NCBI GenBank assembly: GCA_963966185.1
Contig: CAWZYM010000318.1
Location: 124,001-188,000 of the forward strand
DNA from: Rhabditoides inermis
Lineage: Eukaryota; Nematoda; Chromadorea; Rhabditida; Rhabditidae
Direction: 5' to 3'
Length of the DNA stretch: 64,000 bases
Part shown: one piece after another, positions 1-11,204 of the stretch
Position numbering within the stretch: the first letter of the stretch is position 1
Layout of the letters: every line of letters starts with the position of its first letter
The notes under the pieces: model-generated
What the model was told of the DNA's origin: nothing
Databases searched by the model: none
The model's input: only the letters and a program-made list of their open reading frames with translations
Program-made: the position numbers and the translations under genes

Positions 1-472
1 GCGGGGCACTTGATGCAGGCCTGCTCGGCGTACAGGTTCTTGGGCTCGTTGATTCCGGGGGTTCCGGGGTTTCCGGGCTGTCCCTTCTCTCCGTTGGCTC
101 CATCCTCTCCCTTCTCTCCGGGGGGTCCGGCGGGTCCAGCAGGGCAGTTGTTGGGCTGCTCTCCGCAGTTGCAGGCACTGTTGGAGCGCTTGTGACGTCC
201 GAAGATGATGTTGGGGTTCATGGAGCGAGAGGCGGCGGTGGTAGCGATCATGTCGGTCCAAGCATTGTTGGCGTAGTTCTAAATTTGGCAGGTGTTATAC
301 TTATCAGTTTAATGAAGGCAACTATGAACCTTACCTTGAACTCAGCCATGTCCTCCATGGAATCGGCATAGAACGAGTTGATGTCGTTGAAGATGACACC
401 AACGGCGATGAGAGCGCCGAAGATGATGATGCCGCTGCCGCCAGAGGCGAGTGTGATAAGAGTCTTGGACAT
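1..472 (-). CDS. Cuticle collagen, 5' part only (cut by window edge)
   Basis: Structural collagen of the nematode cuticle, secreted by hypodermis and trimerised in the ER. Exon 1 (472-335) encodes MSKTLITLASGGSG followed by a hydrophobic signal-anchor and DINSFYADSMEDMAEFK. Exon 2 runs from 278 to the window edge and has the subtilisin-type site RHKR, the first Cys cluster (ACNCGEQPNNC), a short Gly-X-Y block and the cluster ACIKC. The rest of the triple helix lies outside the window. It is almost identical to the next gene (1382-2341), so the two are recent tandem duplicates. The visible differences include RHKR against RNKR at the processing site. The start is the only ATG before the membrane segment and lies 40 bp downstream of a TATA box. 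The family assignment is secure; the ortholog is not. Confidence 0.93.
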
Positions 473-511
473 GCTGAGTTGAGCAAGCTGTCGACATTCC
501 CGTGTCCATTG

Positions 512-519
512 CTTATATA
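512..519 (-). promoter_or_regulatory. TATA box of the partial collagen gene
   Basis: TATATAAG on the minus strand, 40 bp upstream of the ATG. The same arrangement precedes all six collagen genes. Confidence 0.75.
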
Positions 520-984
520 CGAGCAGCGGATCTGCCGGCCATGTGAAAACCCGCTTTCTCATATGAGCGTAGTAAGAAAAAGTGCGCCCTGTGGCTGCGA
601 CTTTGATCGTTTCGGTTACGTCGGAACTCGTCGGTCGCACTTTCGATTGGATCACACCGATTTCACTGTTTTTCGATCACCGCTTACAAACTTTGCCATC
701 GCTGCGTGGCGAAATCGAAATTGAGTAGCGGATGTTATCTTTGAAGATGTTATTTGATCCACGTCATCACGTCCTTGATAATTTGAACTGAAGGATTTGG
801 AGTACAGATAAACGTTTTATTGAATCTATTTTGTATAATTTATGTTATTTAATACACTGTTACATTTCATTTTAAGTGAGCTCAACATTTCTTGTCGGAA
901 ACATTATGTTGTTCAATAGTTTCACAGTTCACCGTTTCACCAAAGTGTTGGTCGGCGAAAGTGTCATCTCACGTTCTTGTTCGC
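520..984. other. Collagen intergenic DNA
   Basis: Upstream region of the partial collagen gene. No coding exon with collagen or other recognisable features was seen on either strand. Confidence 0.5.
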
Positions 985-1180
985 ATAGCTGTGATCACAC
1001 CTAGCTAGCGGATTGGTAACGTTTTCGGTTGGAATGAATATGCTCGCGAGTTTAAATCCTGCTGGCCACGCAAAGTTGTGTCAATTTGAAAATCTTATTG
1101 AACGAGCTGTTTTTTTTCTAGCCTCCCTAATGTCTCGTGAAAAGCTTGAAACTCATTTGCGAGTTCTCTATATGAGCACT
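985..1180 (+). repeat. Degenerate dispersed repeat with tRNA-like module
   Basis: The stretch with GGATTGGTAACG, followed by CACGCAAAGTT, TGTCAA and CTAATGTCT, matches the order of words at 46398-46560 (GTAAAGGTAACG, CACGCAAAGTT, TGTCAA, CTAATGTCTT). Both look like diverged copies of one repeat whose head resembles a tRNA D-arm/A box. No coding content was recognised. Confidence 0.5.
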
Positions 1181-1381
1181 CTATTACTTCGAAATCCAAT
1201 TCTTTTTCATTTTTTCACTGTATCTAACCTCTCTTGTAAAATCTCGATTTCCATTCCTATTATATACATATATGCCAATTACAAGTCAGCGAAGTAGTAA
1301 GACACCCATGTAACAGAACACAATATGATAGAAGTTGCTTTATTTTGCTTTGTACAGACATCTGTGGGGATGTTCTGTCGT

Positions 1382-2341
1382 TTAGACGCGACGGCCGTAC
1401 TGCTGCTCGGGAGCGGGGGCCGAAATCTCGGCGGTGCGAGGAGGGCAGGGGCAGTAGGCGGCGTCGTTTCCGGGCAGTCCAGGGCCTCCAGCGGATCCCG
1501 GCTGTCCGTCGGCTCCGGCGGGTCCCTCGTTTCCATCGGCTCCAGCGGGTCCCTCGGGTCCGTCCTGTCCGTTGGCTCCGTCCTGTCCGGGGGCTCCAGG
1601 GTTTCCGGCGGGTCCCTGAGGTCCAGCGGGTCCGACGGGTCCAGGGGCTCCCTGTCCCTTCTGTCCGTTCTTTCCGGCCTCACCAGGAACTCCGGGGTTT
1701 CCGGCGGCTCCAGCCTCTCCAGCGTCTCCCTGAGGTCCAGCGGCTCCGGGCTGTCCGTCCTGTCCGGGGAGTCCAGGGGCACCGTTCTCGCCGTCGGGTC
1801 CAGCAGGTCCAGCGGGTCCGTCGGGTCCAGCGGGTCCGGGCTCACCAGCGGGGCACTTGATGCAGGCCTGCTCGGCGTACAGGTTCTTGGGCTCGTTGAT
1901 TCCGGGGGTTCCGGGGTTTCCGGGCTGTCCCTTCTCTCCGTTGGCTCCATCCTCTCCCTTCTCTCCGGGGGGTCCGGCGGGTCCAGCAGGGCAGTTGTTG
2001 GGCTGCTCTCCGCAGTTGCAGGCACTGTTGGAGCGCTTGTTACGTCCGAAGATGATGTTGGGGTTCATGGAGCGAGAGGCGGCGGTGGTAGCGATCATGT
2101 CGGTCCACGCGTCGTTGGCGTACAGCTGAAAGCGGCGGAATGAAACGAGAACTCAAGAGTGGGCATCGTCGAGCGTATACGAATGTGAAACACAAGTGCG
2201 TACCTTGAACTCAGCCATGTCCTCCATGGAGTTGGCGTAGAACGAGTTGATGTCGTTGAAGATGACACCGACGGCGATGAGAGCGCCGAAGATGATGATG
2301 CCGCTGCCGCCGGAGGCGAGCGAGATGAGGGTCTTAGACAT
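1382..2341 (-). CDS. Cuticle collagen (293 aa, two exons)
   Basis: Exons 2341-2204 and 2125-1382. The first encodes a 46-residue N-terminus with a signal-anchor (GSGIIIFGALIAVGVIF) and the motif DINSFY typical of the family. The second has FGRNKR (processing site), Cys clusters ACNCGEQPNNC, ACIKC and YCPCPP, and interrupted Gly-X-Y blocks between them, ending AEISAPAPEQQYGRRV. The protein is a secreted cuticle collagen whose N-terminus is removed at the R-X-K-R site by a BLI-4-like proprotein convertase. The intron falls right after AEFK, as in its neighbours A, D, E and F. Length is normal for the family. Near-identical to the partial gene at 1-472. Confidence 0.95.
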
Positions 2342-2381
2342 GCTGAGTTGAGTCGAGCTGTCCATCCTACCCCACGCTCCC

Positions 2382-2389
2382 CTTTTATA
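2382..2389 (-). promoter_or_regulatory. TATA box of collagen gene 1382-2341
   Basis: TATAAAAG on the minus strand, about 40 bp upstream of the ATG. Confidence 0.75.
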
Positions 2390-2978
2390 CCCACGCAACG
2401 CGCGCTGCCTAAAAACCCGCTTTCTTCCGGCTGGGTTTTTGCCGCGTCACTTGTGCCAAGTTTTTGGTTGCATAAGGGCGAGAGATAACGCGATCAGGAG
2501 ATGCGCAGACAACGGTGAGAGATAGGATCAGTTACATGCCCTTGAGGGGTATAGCCGGCGGATAGAACAACAAGGTTGTTGAGAGAAAGAGAGAGAGAGA
2601 AAGCGAAAGCCGATCGGCGAGTGAAAGGGCATCACGCATCAAGTGTAATTTTCGGCGATTCACTGAATTCGAAAAAGAAATTAGTTCGAGATAAACATCT
2701 GATTCTATCAATGTTTCTTTTGTTGACACGGTAATCGCAATTATCCGGGAATGGAATGTTTGTGCACGGAACATGCGGATTTCCGAATTCCGATTTTCTG
2801 AGATTTGTTGATTGATTGCGAAAGACGACTTTTTCACACGTGTCGATCAAACAACACGGAAGACTGCTACGGCAGACAGTGTAATGTGGAACGGTAGATA
2901 TCACCTCGCTCACGTACAAAAAAGGTTTATCATGAATCAGCAATCAGCTGCAAGCTGCATAAAAAATATGTGGGAATG
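2390..2978. other. Collagen intergenic DNA
   Basis: Promoter of the gene at 1382-2341 and the 3' flank of the gene at 2979-4199. A short GA tract lies near 2585. No exon was recognised. Confidence 0.5.
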
Positions 2979-4199
2979 TCAGACCAGCCGCCGGTTGAGC
3001 TTACGCTTACGTAGGATAACAGAACGTTGCGTGTTTCCTTTTGTGCGATTTGCGGTCTTCTTGGCCCTGTGATATCCGGGTTTGCCCGGTGGCTTGTGAG
3101 GTGCCGCAGTGTGCATTGGACCAGGCGCATAGATGGGAGAGGGAGTAGCAGGTCCGTGAGCAGGGGGTCCTTTTCCGGGAGGAGGAACAGGGGCTGGCGC
3201 AGGGTACTCTTCATGAGGTGGAGGAGTGTTGTACTCGATGGTGTCGTCGGTGCGATGCGGACAGGGACAGTATTCCGCGTCTTTTCCGGGCTCTCCAGGC
3301 CCACCAGGCGATCCCCCTGCCCCCGGCTCTCCATCGCTGCCCGCATTACCGTCAGGTCCAGGTGGTCCGGGCGGACCTGCTTTACCAGGAGCGGCAGCGT
3401 AGCCTCGGCTGCCAGGCTGTCCGGCCGGTCCCGCAGGTCCGGGTGGTCCTCTTGGCCCGGGAGCCCCCTCGCCGCGTTGCCCGTTCTTTCCAGGTGGTCC
3501 TAAAGTGGACTATTCACTGCACATTCTCTCTAATGAGCATTACCTGTTGGTCCGGGCACTCCTCGGTTTCCCTGTCGTCCGGGGTCTCCAGGAGGACCAG
3601 GCTTACTCGCTGCGTACGGCTGCTTGCCTGGTTTTCCATCGTGACCCGGCTCACCATCCGGACCGGGCATACCGGGCGGACCATCAGGTCCCGCTGGTCC
3701 CGCATCACCGGGTGGGCACGTGATGCAGTCTTGCATGCCAGGTATCGGGTAGAGTGTGTCGCCGTCCGTGCCTGGCTGTCCGTTCTCTCCGTCCTCTCCC
3801 GGTTCCCCAGGCGCGCCACTCTCTCCGGGCGGTCCGGCAGGGCCGGGCGGACATTTGCTCGGCTCCGGCTGCGGACCGCAGTTGCACTTTGGAGGAGGAG
3901 GGAGACCCGGGTACGAATCACGCTTGTCACGAGCGAAGAGTGAATTGAAGTTGGACGGTGGCTCGGCGTGAATGTCGCTGATCATTGTCGACCAAGCTTC
4001 ACTCGCGTAGTGCTGATGATTACAAGGTTATGTTTTTGATAGAAGTGACACATACATTGAACTCTTTCATATCGTCGAGACTGGCGGCGTAGAAGTCATT
4101 GATGTCGTTGACGAGTTGATACGCAGCGAGAAGAGCGGCTATGATAGCGAACGCTGACAAGCCGGATGCTGAGGAGATGAAGAGATTTGGAGGAGACAT
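2979..4199 (-). CDS. Divergent cuticle collagen with long basic C-terminal tail (377 aa, three exons)
   Basis: Exons 4199-4056, 4012-3544 and 3499-2979; phases fit exactly (48+156+174 codons). It has a signal-anchor after [13 protein letters not shown], the motif [16 protein letters not shown], processing site ARDKR, Cys clusters [18 protein letters not shown] and YCPCPHR, and Gly-X-Y blocks. After the last Cys cluster the protein has an unusual tail of about 100 residues: first Pro-rich ([16 protein letters not shown]), then strongly basic ([23 protein letters not shown]). It also has a second short intron inside the Gly-X-Y region, unlike its neighbours. It is the outlier of the array. The reading frame is open, so it looks functional; the role of the basic tail is unknown. 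Confidence 0.9.
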
Positions 4200-4227
4200 G
4201 TTCCTGCTGTTCGCATTTGCACATGTT

Positions 4228-4235
4228 CTTTTATA
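4228..4235 (-). promoter_or_regulatory. TATA box of collagen gene 2979-4199
   Basis: TATAAAAG on the minus strand, about 29 bp upstream of the ATG, closest of the six. Confidence 0.7.
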
Positions 4236-4239
4236 CCCC

Positions 4240-4663
4240 TTCCTCGTTTCACTCGTTTGATTTGATTATGCGTTGAGGTTGCATATTGCGAAGGTTAGCC
4301 ATGCCTCTTTCCCATTTTGTGCCTTGGAATCTGTCGATTCCTCACCTTGGACAACCGCCCGCGTAGGCAGTTCGATTTTCGGCGGGGGCAGCGGATCGCG
4401 CGCTTCTTATGCGCACACTTGCATCACCGCACGCGTAATGGAAGTCTGCCTGGCTAGCTGGCTGCTGGCTTCGAACGGTTCCGCTCTTGAAACGGGATCG
4501 AGCGGATTGTCCGCCCGCGGGTAATGGAATAGCCAATCCGCGTAGCCACGCGCCTATTGTTGTGACCAGGGCGCGTGTAGCAAATGGGATACGAGGGACC
4601 AAACTGAATGCAATATGTTTATCGAATCGTATCATACAGACAAGACAAGTGTTGTGAAAATGT
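4240..4663. other. Collagen intergenic DNA
   Basis: Holds the promoter of the gene to its left and the short 3' flank of the gene to its right. No gene was seen. Confidence 0.5.
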
Positions 4664-5634
4664 TTAGATGCGTCCGCGGAAGATGGCCTTCCTCTTCTTG
4701 TAGGGCTCCTCGGGGGCGGGAGCGGCGGGGGCCACCTCCTGGGCTCCTCCCTGAACAGCCTCGGATCCGGTGCGGGGAGGGCAAGGGCAGTAGGCGGCAT
4801 CGGTTCCGGGAGTTCCGGCCTCTCCGGCAACTCCGGGCTGTCCGTCGGCTCCGGCCTCTCCGTCCTTTCCATCAGCTCCAGCGGGTCCCTCGGTTCCGTC
4901 CTGTCCGGGGGCACCGTCCTGTCCGGGGGCGCCATCGTTTCCGGCGGGTCCAGCGGGTCCGGCGGGTCCAGCAGGTCCGGGGGCTCCAGCTCCCTTCTGT
5001 CCGTTCTGTCCATCGGCTCCCTTCTCTCCAGCGACTCCGGGGTTTCCAGCGGGTCCAGCCTCTCCCTGGGCTCCGGGAGCTCCGGGCTGTCCGTCCTGTC
5101 CGGGGGTTCCGTCCTGTCCGTTCTCTCCATCGGGTCCAGCCGGTCCAACAGGTCCGTCGGGTCCGGCGGGTCCAGGCTCTCCAGCGGGGCACTTGATGCA
5201 CTCATTTCCGGCGTCGTTTCCTCCGAGAGCGGTTCCCTTGTTTCCGGGAAGTCCGGCGTCTCCAGGGGCTCCAGGGGCTCCATCCTCTCCCTTGGCTCCG
5301 GGAGGTCCAGGGGGTCCAGCGGGGCAGTTGTTACCCTCAGCGCTGCATCCGCAAGTGCCAGCAGACCTCTTCTCGCGACGGAACAGAGCATCAACCGGCT
5401 TTCCGGTCATGGTGGTCTGGATCATCACAGCCCACGCGTCGTTGGACAGGTGCTGAAAGATTTGGAATGATGATACAGTACCACTTGGAACTACAGTACC
5501 TTGAACTCGGCGAGATCGCTCATCGAATCATCGTAGAAGGAGTTGATGTCGTTGAAGAGGTAGCCGACAGTGGCGATAGCGGCAAGGATGGTGACTCCGC
5601 TGCCGACCGAGGCAAGACCGACGAGGAACTTCAT
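4664..5634 (-). CDS. Cuticle collagen (307 aa, two exons)
   Basis: Exons 5634-5500 (45 codons) and 5452-4664. The N-terminus [13 protein letters not shown] leads a signal-anchor, then [17 protein letters not shown]. Exon 2 has the processing site FRREKR, Cys clusters [16 protein letters not shown] and YCPCPP with Gly-X-Y blocks between, then a tail [20 protein letters not shown] and the basic ending [11 protein letters not shown]. The gene at 6169-7218 shares the same start ([10 protein letters not shown]) and nearly the same ending, so these two form a subfamily within the array. The intron position after AEFK is conserved. It is a secreted structural protein of the cuticle. Confidence 0.95.
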
Positions 5635-5686
5635 TCTCTCTCTTCCGAGTGTTGATCGGATGATGTTCTCGCAGTGCCATCGACGC

Positions 5687-5694
5687 CTTATATA
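5687..5694 (-). promoter_or_regulatory. TATA box of collagen gene 4664-5634
   Basis: TATATAAG on the minus strand, 52 bp upstream of the ATG. Confidence 0.75.
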
Positions 5695-6168
5695 CGCTGC
5701 CGCAGGCGTTTGTGCCCCGTCAAGGCCGAGCGTGTCTGCGACTGATCATAAAAACGATTCGGTACAACTGTTTCCGCCTTTCCGCTGTTCTTACACATGG
5801 CGCCCGCGCTTGCGACTTTCTCCAGCCACAACTGGCACGAATCACATTTGTGTAAGACAGTTTCCTGTTCCAGCATAGCCTGCGCGGGTCATATATAATT
5901 GGTGCGGATTTTTTTTCGTTGCGATTTGTTTTGCACATCGGCTTGCATTATGGGCAGAAAAAGTGCATCAAGTTTTTGTGTGACTTTTTATGTGGCGGAG
6001 AGAAGGCGACGTTCACAATTCGCAGCGGATTACGGTGTGTGATCTGCTGCGCTTTTTTCCTTACACTATCGCACTTCTTGTTGTATCTTATCACAGCTAT
6101 GATTGGTGTAAAAGTTTATTCGATTAGCGTAGGCATTATTTTCAAAATATACTGGTGTGTGGGTGCGT
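5695..6168. other. Collagen intergenic DNA
   Basis: Promoter of the gene at 4664-5634 and the 3' flank of the next. Nothing else recognised. Confidence 0.5.
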
Positions 6169-7218
6169 TTAGATGCGTCCGCGGAGCACAGCCTTGCGCT
6201 TCCTGTACTGCTGTGCGGGAGCAGGGGCAGGAGCGGGAGCGGGCGAGTCGTATCCTGTCTCAGGAGCCGGGGCCGCAGGGGCGGGGTTGTAGTCTCCGGC
6301 GCTTCCTCCGTCCACGTTGTCGTTTCCGGACCGAGGCGGGCAGGGGCAGTAGGCGGCGTCGCTTCCAGACGTTCCATTCTCTCCAGCCTTGCCATTCTCC
6401 CCGTCAGCTCCCGGCTGACCGTCGTTTCCATTGAATCCGGCGGGTCCGGCGGGTCCCTTGTTTCCAGGCGCTCCGGGCTGTCCATCGGTTCCCTTGTTTC
6501 CGGCGAGTCCTGCGGGTCCGGCAGGTCCCTTGGGTCCGGGCGCTCCGGATCCCTTCTTGCCTCCCTTTCCGTCAGGTCCCTTCTGTCCGGGAGTTCCAGG
6601 GTTTCCGGCAGGTCCGGCGTCTCCCTTGGGTCCAGCGGCTCCAGGCTGTCCGTCCTTCCCAGGAGCTCCAGCGTTTCCGGGCTGTCCATCGTTTCCAGTG
6701 GGACCAGCAGGCCCGACGGGTCCGGGAGGTCCAGCGGGTCCGGCGGGGCAAGCGATGCAGGCGGGTTTGTCGTATCCTCCAGCTCCCACAGACATTCCTC
6801 CCATCCCCGACTTTCCGGCCTCTCCGTCGTTTCCGGGCGTTCCGTCCTCTCCCTTGGCTCCGGGAGGTCCGGGCGGGCCAGGCGGACAGCTGTTGTTGTC
6901 GGCTCCACAGTTGCACGAACCACCGGAGGCACGCTTTCCACGGAGGAAGAAGGGAGAAGCCGTCTTGGCGGAAGGACGATTGGTATCCATCATCATGGAC
7001 CATGCGTCGTTCGAGAGGACCTAGATAGGAAGAAATGAGATGAGAGGGAGAGAGAGAGAGAGAGAGACGGCTACGTAACGTACCTTGAACTCTGCCATGT
7101 TGTGCATGCTCTCAGCGTAGAAGTTGTTGATGTCGTTGAAGATGTATCCGACAGTGACTAGAGCAGCCACAATGACTGCTCCACTGCAGACCGAGGCGAG
7201 ACCGACGAGGAACTTCAT
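6169..7218 (-). CDS. Cuticle collagen (328 aa, two exons)
   Basis: Exons 7218-7084 and 7020-6169. The N-terminus [13 protein letters not shown] leads a signal-anchor, then [17 protein letters not shown]. Exon 2 carries the processing site LRGKR, Cys clusters [16 protein letters not shown] and YCPCPP, Gly-X-Y blocks, and a longer C-terminal tail rich in Ala/Pro ([14 protein letters not shown]) ending [10 protein letters not shown]. The Lys-rich helix segment GKGGKKGSG is more basic than in the sister genes. It pairs with 4664-5634 as a subfamily by both ends of the protein. It is a cuticle structural protein. Confidence 0.95.
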
Positions 7219-7258
7219 TGCTAGAAAGCAGATGATGCTATCGAGGAGTGATTGCGCG

Positions 7259-7266
7259 CTTATATA
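7259..7266 (-). promoter_or_regulatory. TATA box of collagen gene 6169-7218
   Basis: TATATAAG on the minus strand, 40 bp upstream of the ATG. Confidence 0.75.
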
Positions 7267-7269
7267 GTA

Positions 7270-7784
7270 GGGATATCGTATGCGTTCTGCTTGCAACAAG
7301 TCATGAAACGGATCGAATATGTTACAGTGTAGAGGTTACCTATGTGGTATAGTTAAACAGTTCGATTAATTCCGTCATAAGTCACATGTGGTTTACGTGA
7401 TGTTCATCGTGTTTTCAACATTATGCAGTCAGAAGAAATGAGTGTGAGAAATATTATGCTGTATGTAGATTTACATACAACTTCTATTGTTTTCCCATCC
7501 AAGGTCACTATTTCTCATTCCCATAAGCGATCGTTGTGGAAGATATCGAAATCTCACGCCATCGATTATTCGCTGAAGGATGAGAAAACTATTTTGTCTA
7601 AAAACTCGCTTATGGCAAGCCATGTCATGAAAAAACTGTTTAACAAAAAACTATTTTTAAAAAAAATGTAAAGACATATGTATGCATTTGCAAACAAGTG
7701 CCAGCCAGAATGTGGATTGAGTGTTTATCGGGAAGACATATTGCAAAGTGTTGAAAGAGTGTGAGTAGTAGTTGATCGGATCGC
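7270..7784. other. Collagen intergenic DNA, AT-rich
   Basis: AT-rich spacer with no recognised gene on either strand. Confidence 0.5.
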
Positions 7785-8705
7785 TCAGACGGCGTACGGG
7801 GAGGTCTCCTGATGGGCGACCACGTCGGCGGTGCGAGGGGGGCACGGGCAGTAGGCGGCGTCGTTTCCGGGCAGTCCAGGGCCTCCAGCCGATCCCGGCT
7901 GTCCGTCGGCTCCGGGGGCTCCGGGCTGTCCGTCGGCTCCAGCAGGTCCAGCAACTCCATCGTTTCCGGGGGCTCCGTCCTGTCCGGGGGCGCCGTCGTT
8001 TCCAGCGGGTCCCTCGGGACCGACGGGTCCAGCAGGTCCGGGGGCTCCAGCTCCCTTTTGTCCGTTCTTTCCATCGGCTCCCTTCTCTCCGGGGGTTCCG
8101 GGGTTTCCAGCAGGTCCAGCCTCTCCCTGAGGTCCCTGGGGTCCGGGGGCTCCGTCCTGTCCGGGGAGTCCGGGTCCTCCGTTCTCGCCGTCGGGTCCAG
8201 CAGGTCCAGCGGGTCCGTCGGGTCCAGCGGGTCCGGGCTCTCCAGCGGGGCACTGCACGCATCCTCCGTGCACATCAGCCATCATGCCGAGTCCGTTGCC
8301 TCCCTTCTTTCCGGCCTCTCCCTTGACTCCAGGAGCTCCGTCCTCTCCCTTGGCTCCGGGAGGTCCCGGGGGTCCAGCGGGGCAGTTGTTGGCTCCGTCC
8401 GAGCACTGGCAGGCAGACGCATCACGCTTGTTGCGACCGAAGATGGTGTTGAAAGAGAGAGCTCCAGACGGTCCCGAGTTGGTCAGCATCATGTCCCTCC
8501 ACGCGTCGTTGGCGTAGTTCTTAAATAGAGAGATCAGCTGGTAAACACAAAACAAGCTGCTTACCTTGAACTCTGCCATGTCGTCCATGGAATCGGCGTA
8601 GAAGGCGTTGATGTCCTGGAAGAGGTATCCGACGGTGCACAGGGCAGCGACGATGACGGCGCCCGAAGCGACCGTAGCCAGAGAGACGACCACCTTGGTG
8701 CTCAT
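7785..8705 (-). CDS. Cuticle collagen (291 aa, two exons)
   Basis: Exons 8705-8565 (47 codons) and 8519-7785. The N-terminus [15 protein letters not shown] leads a signal-anchor, then [17 protein letters not shown]. Exon 2 carries the processing site FGRNKR, Cys clusters [16 protein letters not shown] and YCPCPP with interrupted Gly-X-Y blocks, and a short end [14 protein letters not shown]. The body of the helix closely resembles the gene at 1382-2341, while the C-terminal tail differs. It is the first gene of the array in transcription direction and shares no spacer with DPH2 beyond about 400 bp. It is a cuticle structural protein. Confidence 0.95.
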   Translation of the reverse strand: MSTKVVVSLATVASGAVIVAALCTVGYLFQDINAFYADSMDDMAEFKVSSLFCVYQLISLFKNYANDAWRDMMLTNSGPSGALSFNTIFGRNKRDASACQCSDGANNCPAGPPGPPGAKGEDGAPGVKGEAGKKGGNGLGMMADVHGGCVQCPAGEPGPAGPDGPAGPAGPDGENGGPGLPGQDGAPGPQGPQGEAGPAGNPGTPGEKGADGKNGQKGAGAPGPAGPVGPEGPAGNDGAPGQDGAPGNDGVAGPAGADGQPGAPGADGQPGSAGGPGLPGNDAAYCPCPPRTADVVAHQETSPYAV

Positions 8706-8752
8706 GTTGTTGTGTCGAATCGAATCCGATGCTGGCCGACTGCCTCCTCCCG

Positions 8753-8760
8753 CTTATATA
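8753..8760 (-). promoter_or_regulatory. TATA box of collagen gene 7785-8705
   Basis: TATATAAG on the minus strand, 47 bp upstream of the ATG. Confidence 0.75.
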
Positions 8761-9105
8761 GCCCGCGCGCGTATAGCAGGCGGGCGCGGCGGTTATCCTT
8801 GAGAAAGTTGGCTTGCACGTGGATTGGGTAAGAACCGGTCCGGCTCTTCATTATCGAGCCTTCCGGATGAGTGTGTGCGGATTATGGCATTGGCGGAATA
8901 GGGGCGATGATTGGATAGCGAGTACACTACGAGTGTGAAAAAGAGTGAATCCAGGATGATGTTGTCTGGGAGTAGTGTACTTTCGATTTCGATGGGTTGG
9001 GCGCGGCGGCGGCGGCGCGGGGTGAGATGATATCAGTACATTAGCATCTGTGCGCGTTCGTGTCATTGATGTATAATTGTGGAATGTACATGTTGTTGTT
9101 TTCAG
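8761..9105. other. Spacer where the DPH2 N-terminus would be expected
   Basis: Plus-strand reading finds no exon resembling the first roughly 200 residues of DPH2. A short open stretch near 8955-9020 does not splice in frame to the first DPH2 exon. Confidence 0.5.
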
Positions 9106-9817
9106 CTCGCAATCGTGGCGCGCTCTCCGCAAGCGGCTCTTTCTGGTCGAGAAACTGCGCGATGCGAGAACGGTGGGTCAAGTTTTGACAGTAGCAGAGT
9201 AGCGTATGCCGAGAATTGTCTAAAAGTTCGAAGAGACAGCTATATTTTTGTGAATCATTATTCGTACGGTTTTGACATTTTATTATTGGATTCTCAATAA
9301 GAGGATGGAGTGGTGATTTCTCGTTGGGCGTTTGGGTTCAAAGAAAAATTAGAAATTGCGAGGGATTGCCTTTGTTTCAGAAATGCCAAGATTATTGCGT
9401 TGTGAATATTTTTTTTCATCCTTTTCGGATTTTTTCGTATGACCAATGACCAATGATTTCATTGAGTTGTAATCTTCGCAAGTGGATGGTTGATTGCTTT
9501 GTTAATCCTATTCTGTATTTGATTTAATCCAGGTGGGTCTTATCGTGGGTTCGGTTGGAGTGGCTGGCCACCGGGAGGCGGTGGCGAGGATGCGCGAGAT
9601 GTGCCGCATCCAGCAGAAGAAGATCTACGTCGTCAGCGTCGGAAAGGTGCTCGGCTGTTTGTTTATTTAGTTTTTTCGAAAGCGAACTCATGTCATGATT
9701 ATGAAATTGGAATTCTCGAGCGGGATAGTCCAGCAATCCAGCGGATTTTTTGTGGATATCGTGTACGTGTGGTGTTGGCGTGGACTCGATCCTTTCTGGG
9801 TGGTTCGCCAAGAGAGT

Positions 9818-9869
<52 letters not shown>

Positions 9870-10610
9870 TGACCACTGAGCGAATGCGATCGGCGGCGTA
9901 TAGGATGGAAAGCGTTCGGTGTGTGTGTATTCAAATTGCGTAATGTATGCGCGCAGAATGAATGAGATCGTCCTGGCCAGGCGACAGCCAGTTTTCGAAT
10001 TGCGATCTCTGACGTGTTTTTGTGTTGGCGCAAGAGTGCGATTGGGAGATCGAAAGGGATTCTTCCGTTTTTCAAAGCACATGTTCGCATTAGGACATTG
10101 TTGAATGAGCGATCGGCCGGAGTGAACGCGACGTTTATGACACTGGATTAGATGTTGAGATTGGCGTCGTATATTGTGTCGTTGTGTGTTCTATATTTCA
10201 GTGGATATGAAATAGCAGAATGAAATGTTTTATGATAATACTTGGAATACATAATTGAATTGTCAAATATAATCGGGATGAATGTGCGGTAACTGGTAAC
10301 AATGCGTAAGTTAAGGCTCATATGCAGGCAGTGGAGTCCAGTCATGCAACAACGAAGAAAAAACACATTGCACAATTCTGCCAGAGAGTCAGTGTGCGCC
10401 GTCAGTTGAGGTGTCCATGCGAACTCTTGACACACTGCAGGTGAACGTGCCGAAGCTGTCCAACTTCTCGTCGGACATTGACGTATTCGTGCTGCTGTCG
10501 TGTCCGTTCGGAGTACTCCTCGACTCGAGCGCATTCTACCGACCCGTACTCAGCATGTTCGAGGCAGAGGTGGGAGGGAGGAGGGGAGAGGGGGGAGGGA
10601 GGGAGGGAGG

Positions 10611-10648
<38 letters not shown>

Positions 10649-11163
10649 GATGGTTCCCTCCAGGTGGCGCTGAACCCTTCGAAGCAGTGGATCGCCGATG
10701 GCGGCTGGACGCCCGACTTCAACGCATTCGTCAACGGTCAGTTCGCATACTTTTTGTAACAAATTTGTGAATTATTCGAAATGAAATTATCAGAACAAGG
10801 TAGCCTTTGTTATTATTTGGATCTTGAAATTTATTTGTCCGTGAAGATTTCAATATTTCGTTGGTCGATTGTCGTTTTCATTTTAGAGAATGATATGGAA
10901 TGTGAATGAAGATGTCGATTTGATATTTGCAATGAGTGTAGTGTTTATTCATTGTTTGTCTATTGTTTATACTTTCTTCATGCGAGAGTGTATGGACTGT
11001 TCTCCGTTTCAGACGAGTTGTTGGATGAGTGTGACGGGGAGAGTGATGTGGATGAGGAGGGCGATGTGAGTCTCATCACCGGTCGGGTGCGGGCTCGACA
11101 GCAGAAAGAGCACGGAGGAGGAGGAGCTGTGCAGCTGTACACTGCTGGTGGGTGGGGAGCGTG

Positions 11164-11204
<41 letters not shown>

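Noticed and set aside
1325..2143. Long plus-strand frames through the collagen genes (Gly/Ser/Leu- or Arg-rich)
   Set aside because: They are the antisense of Gly-X-Y coding DNA; the minus strand has signal-anchor, processing site and Cys clusters.
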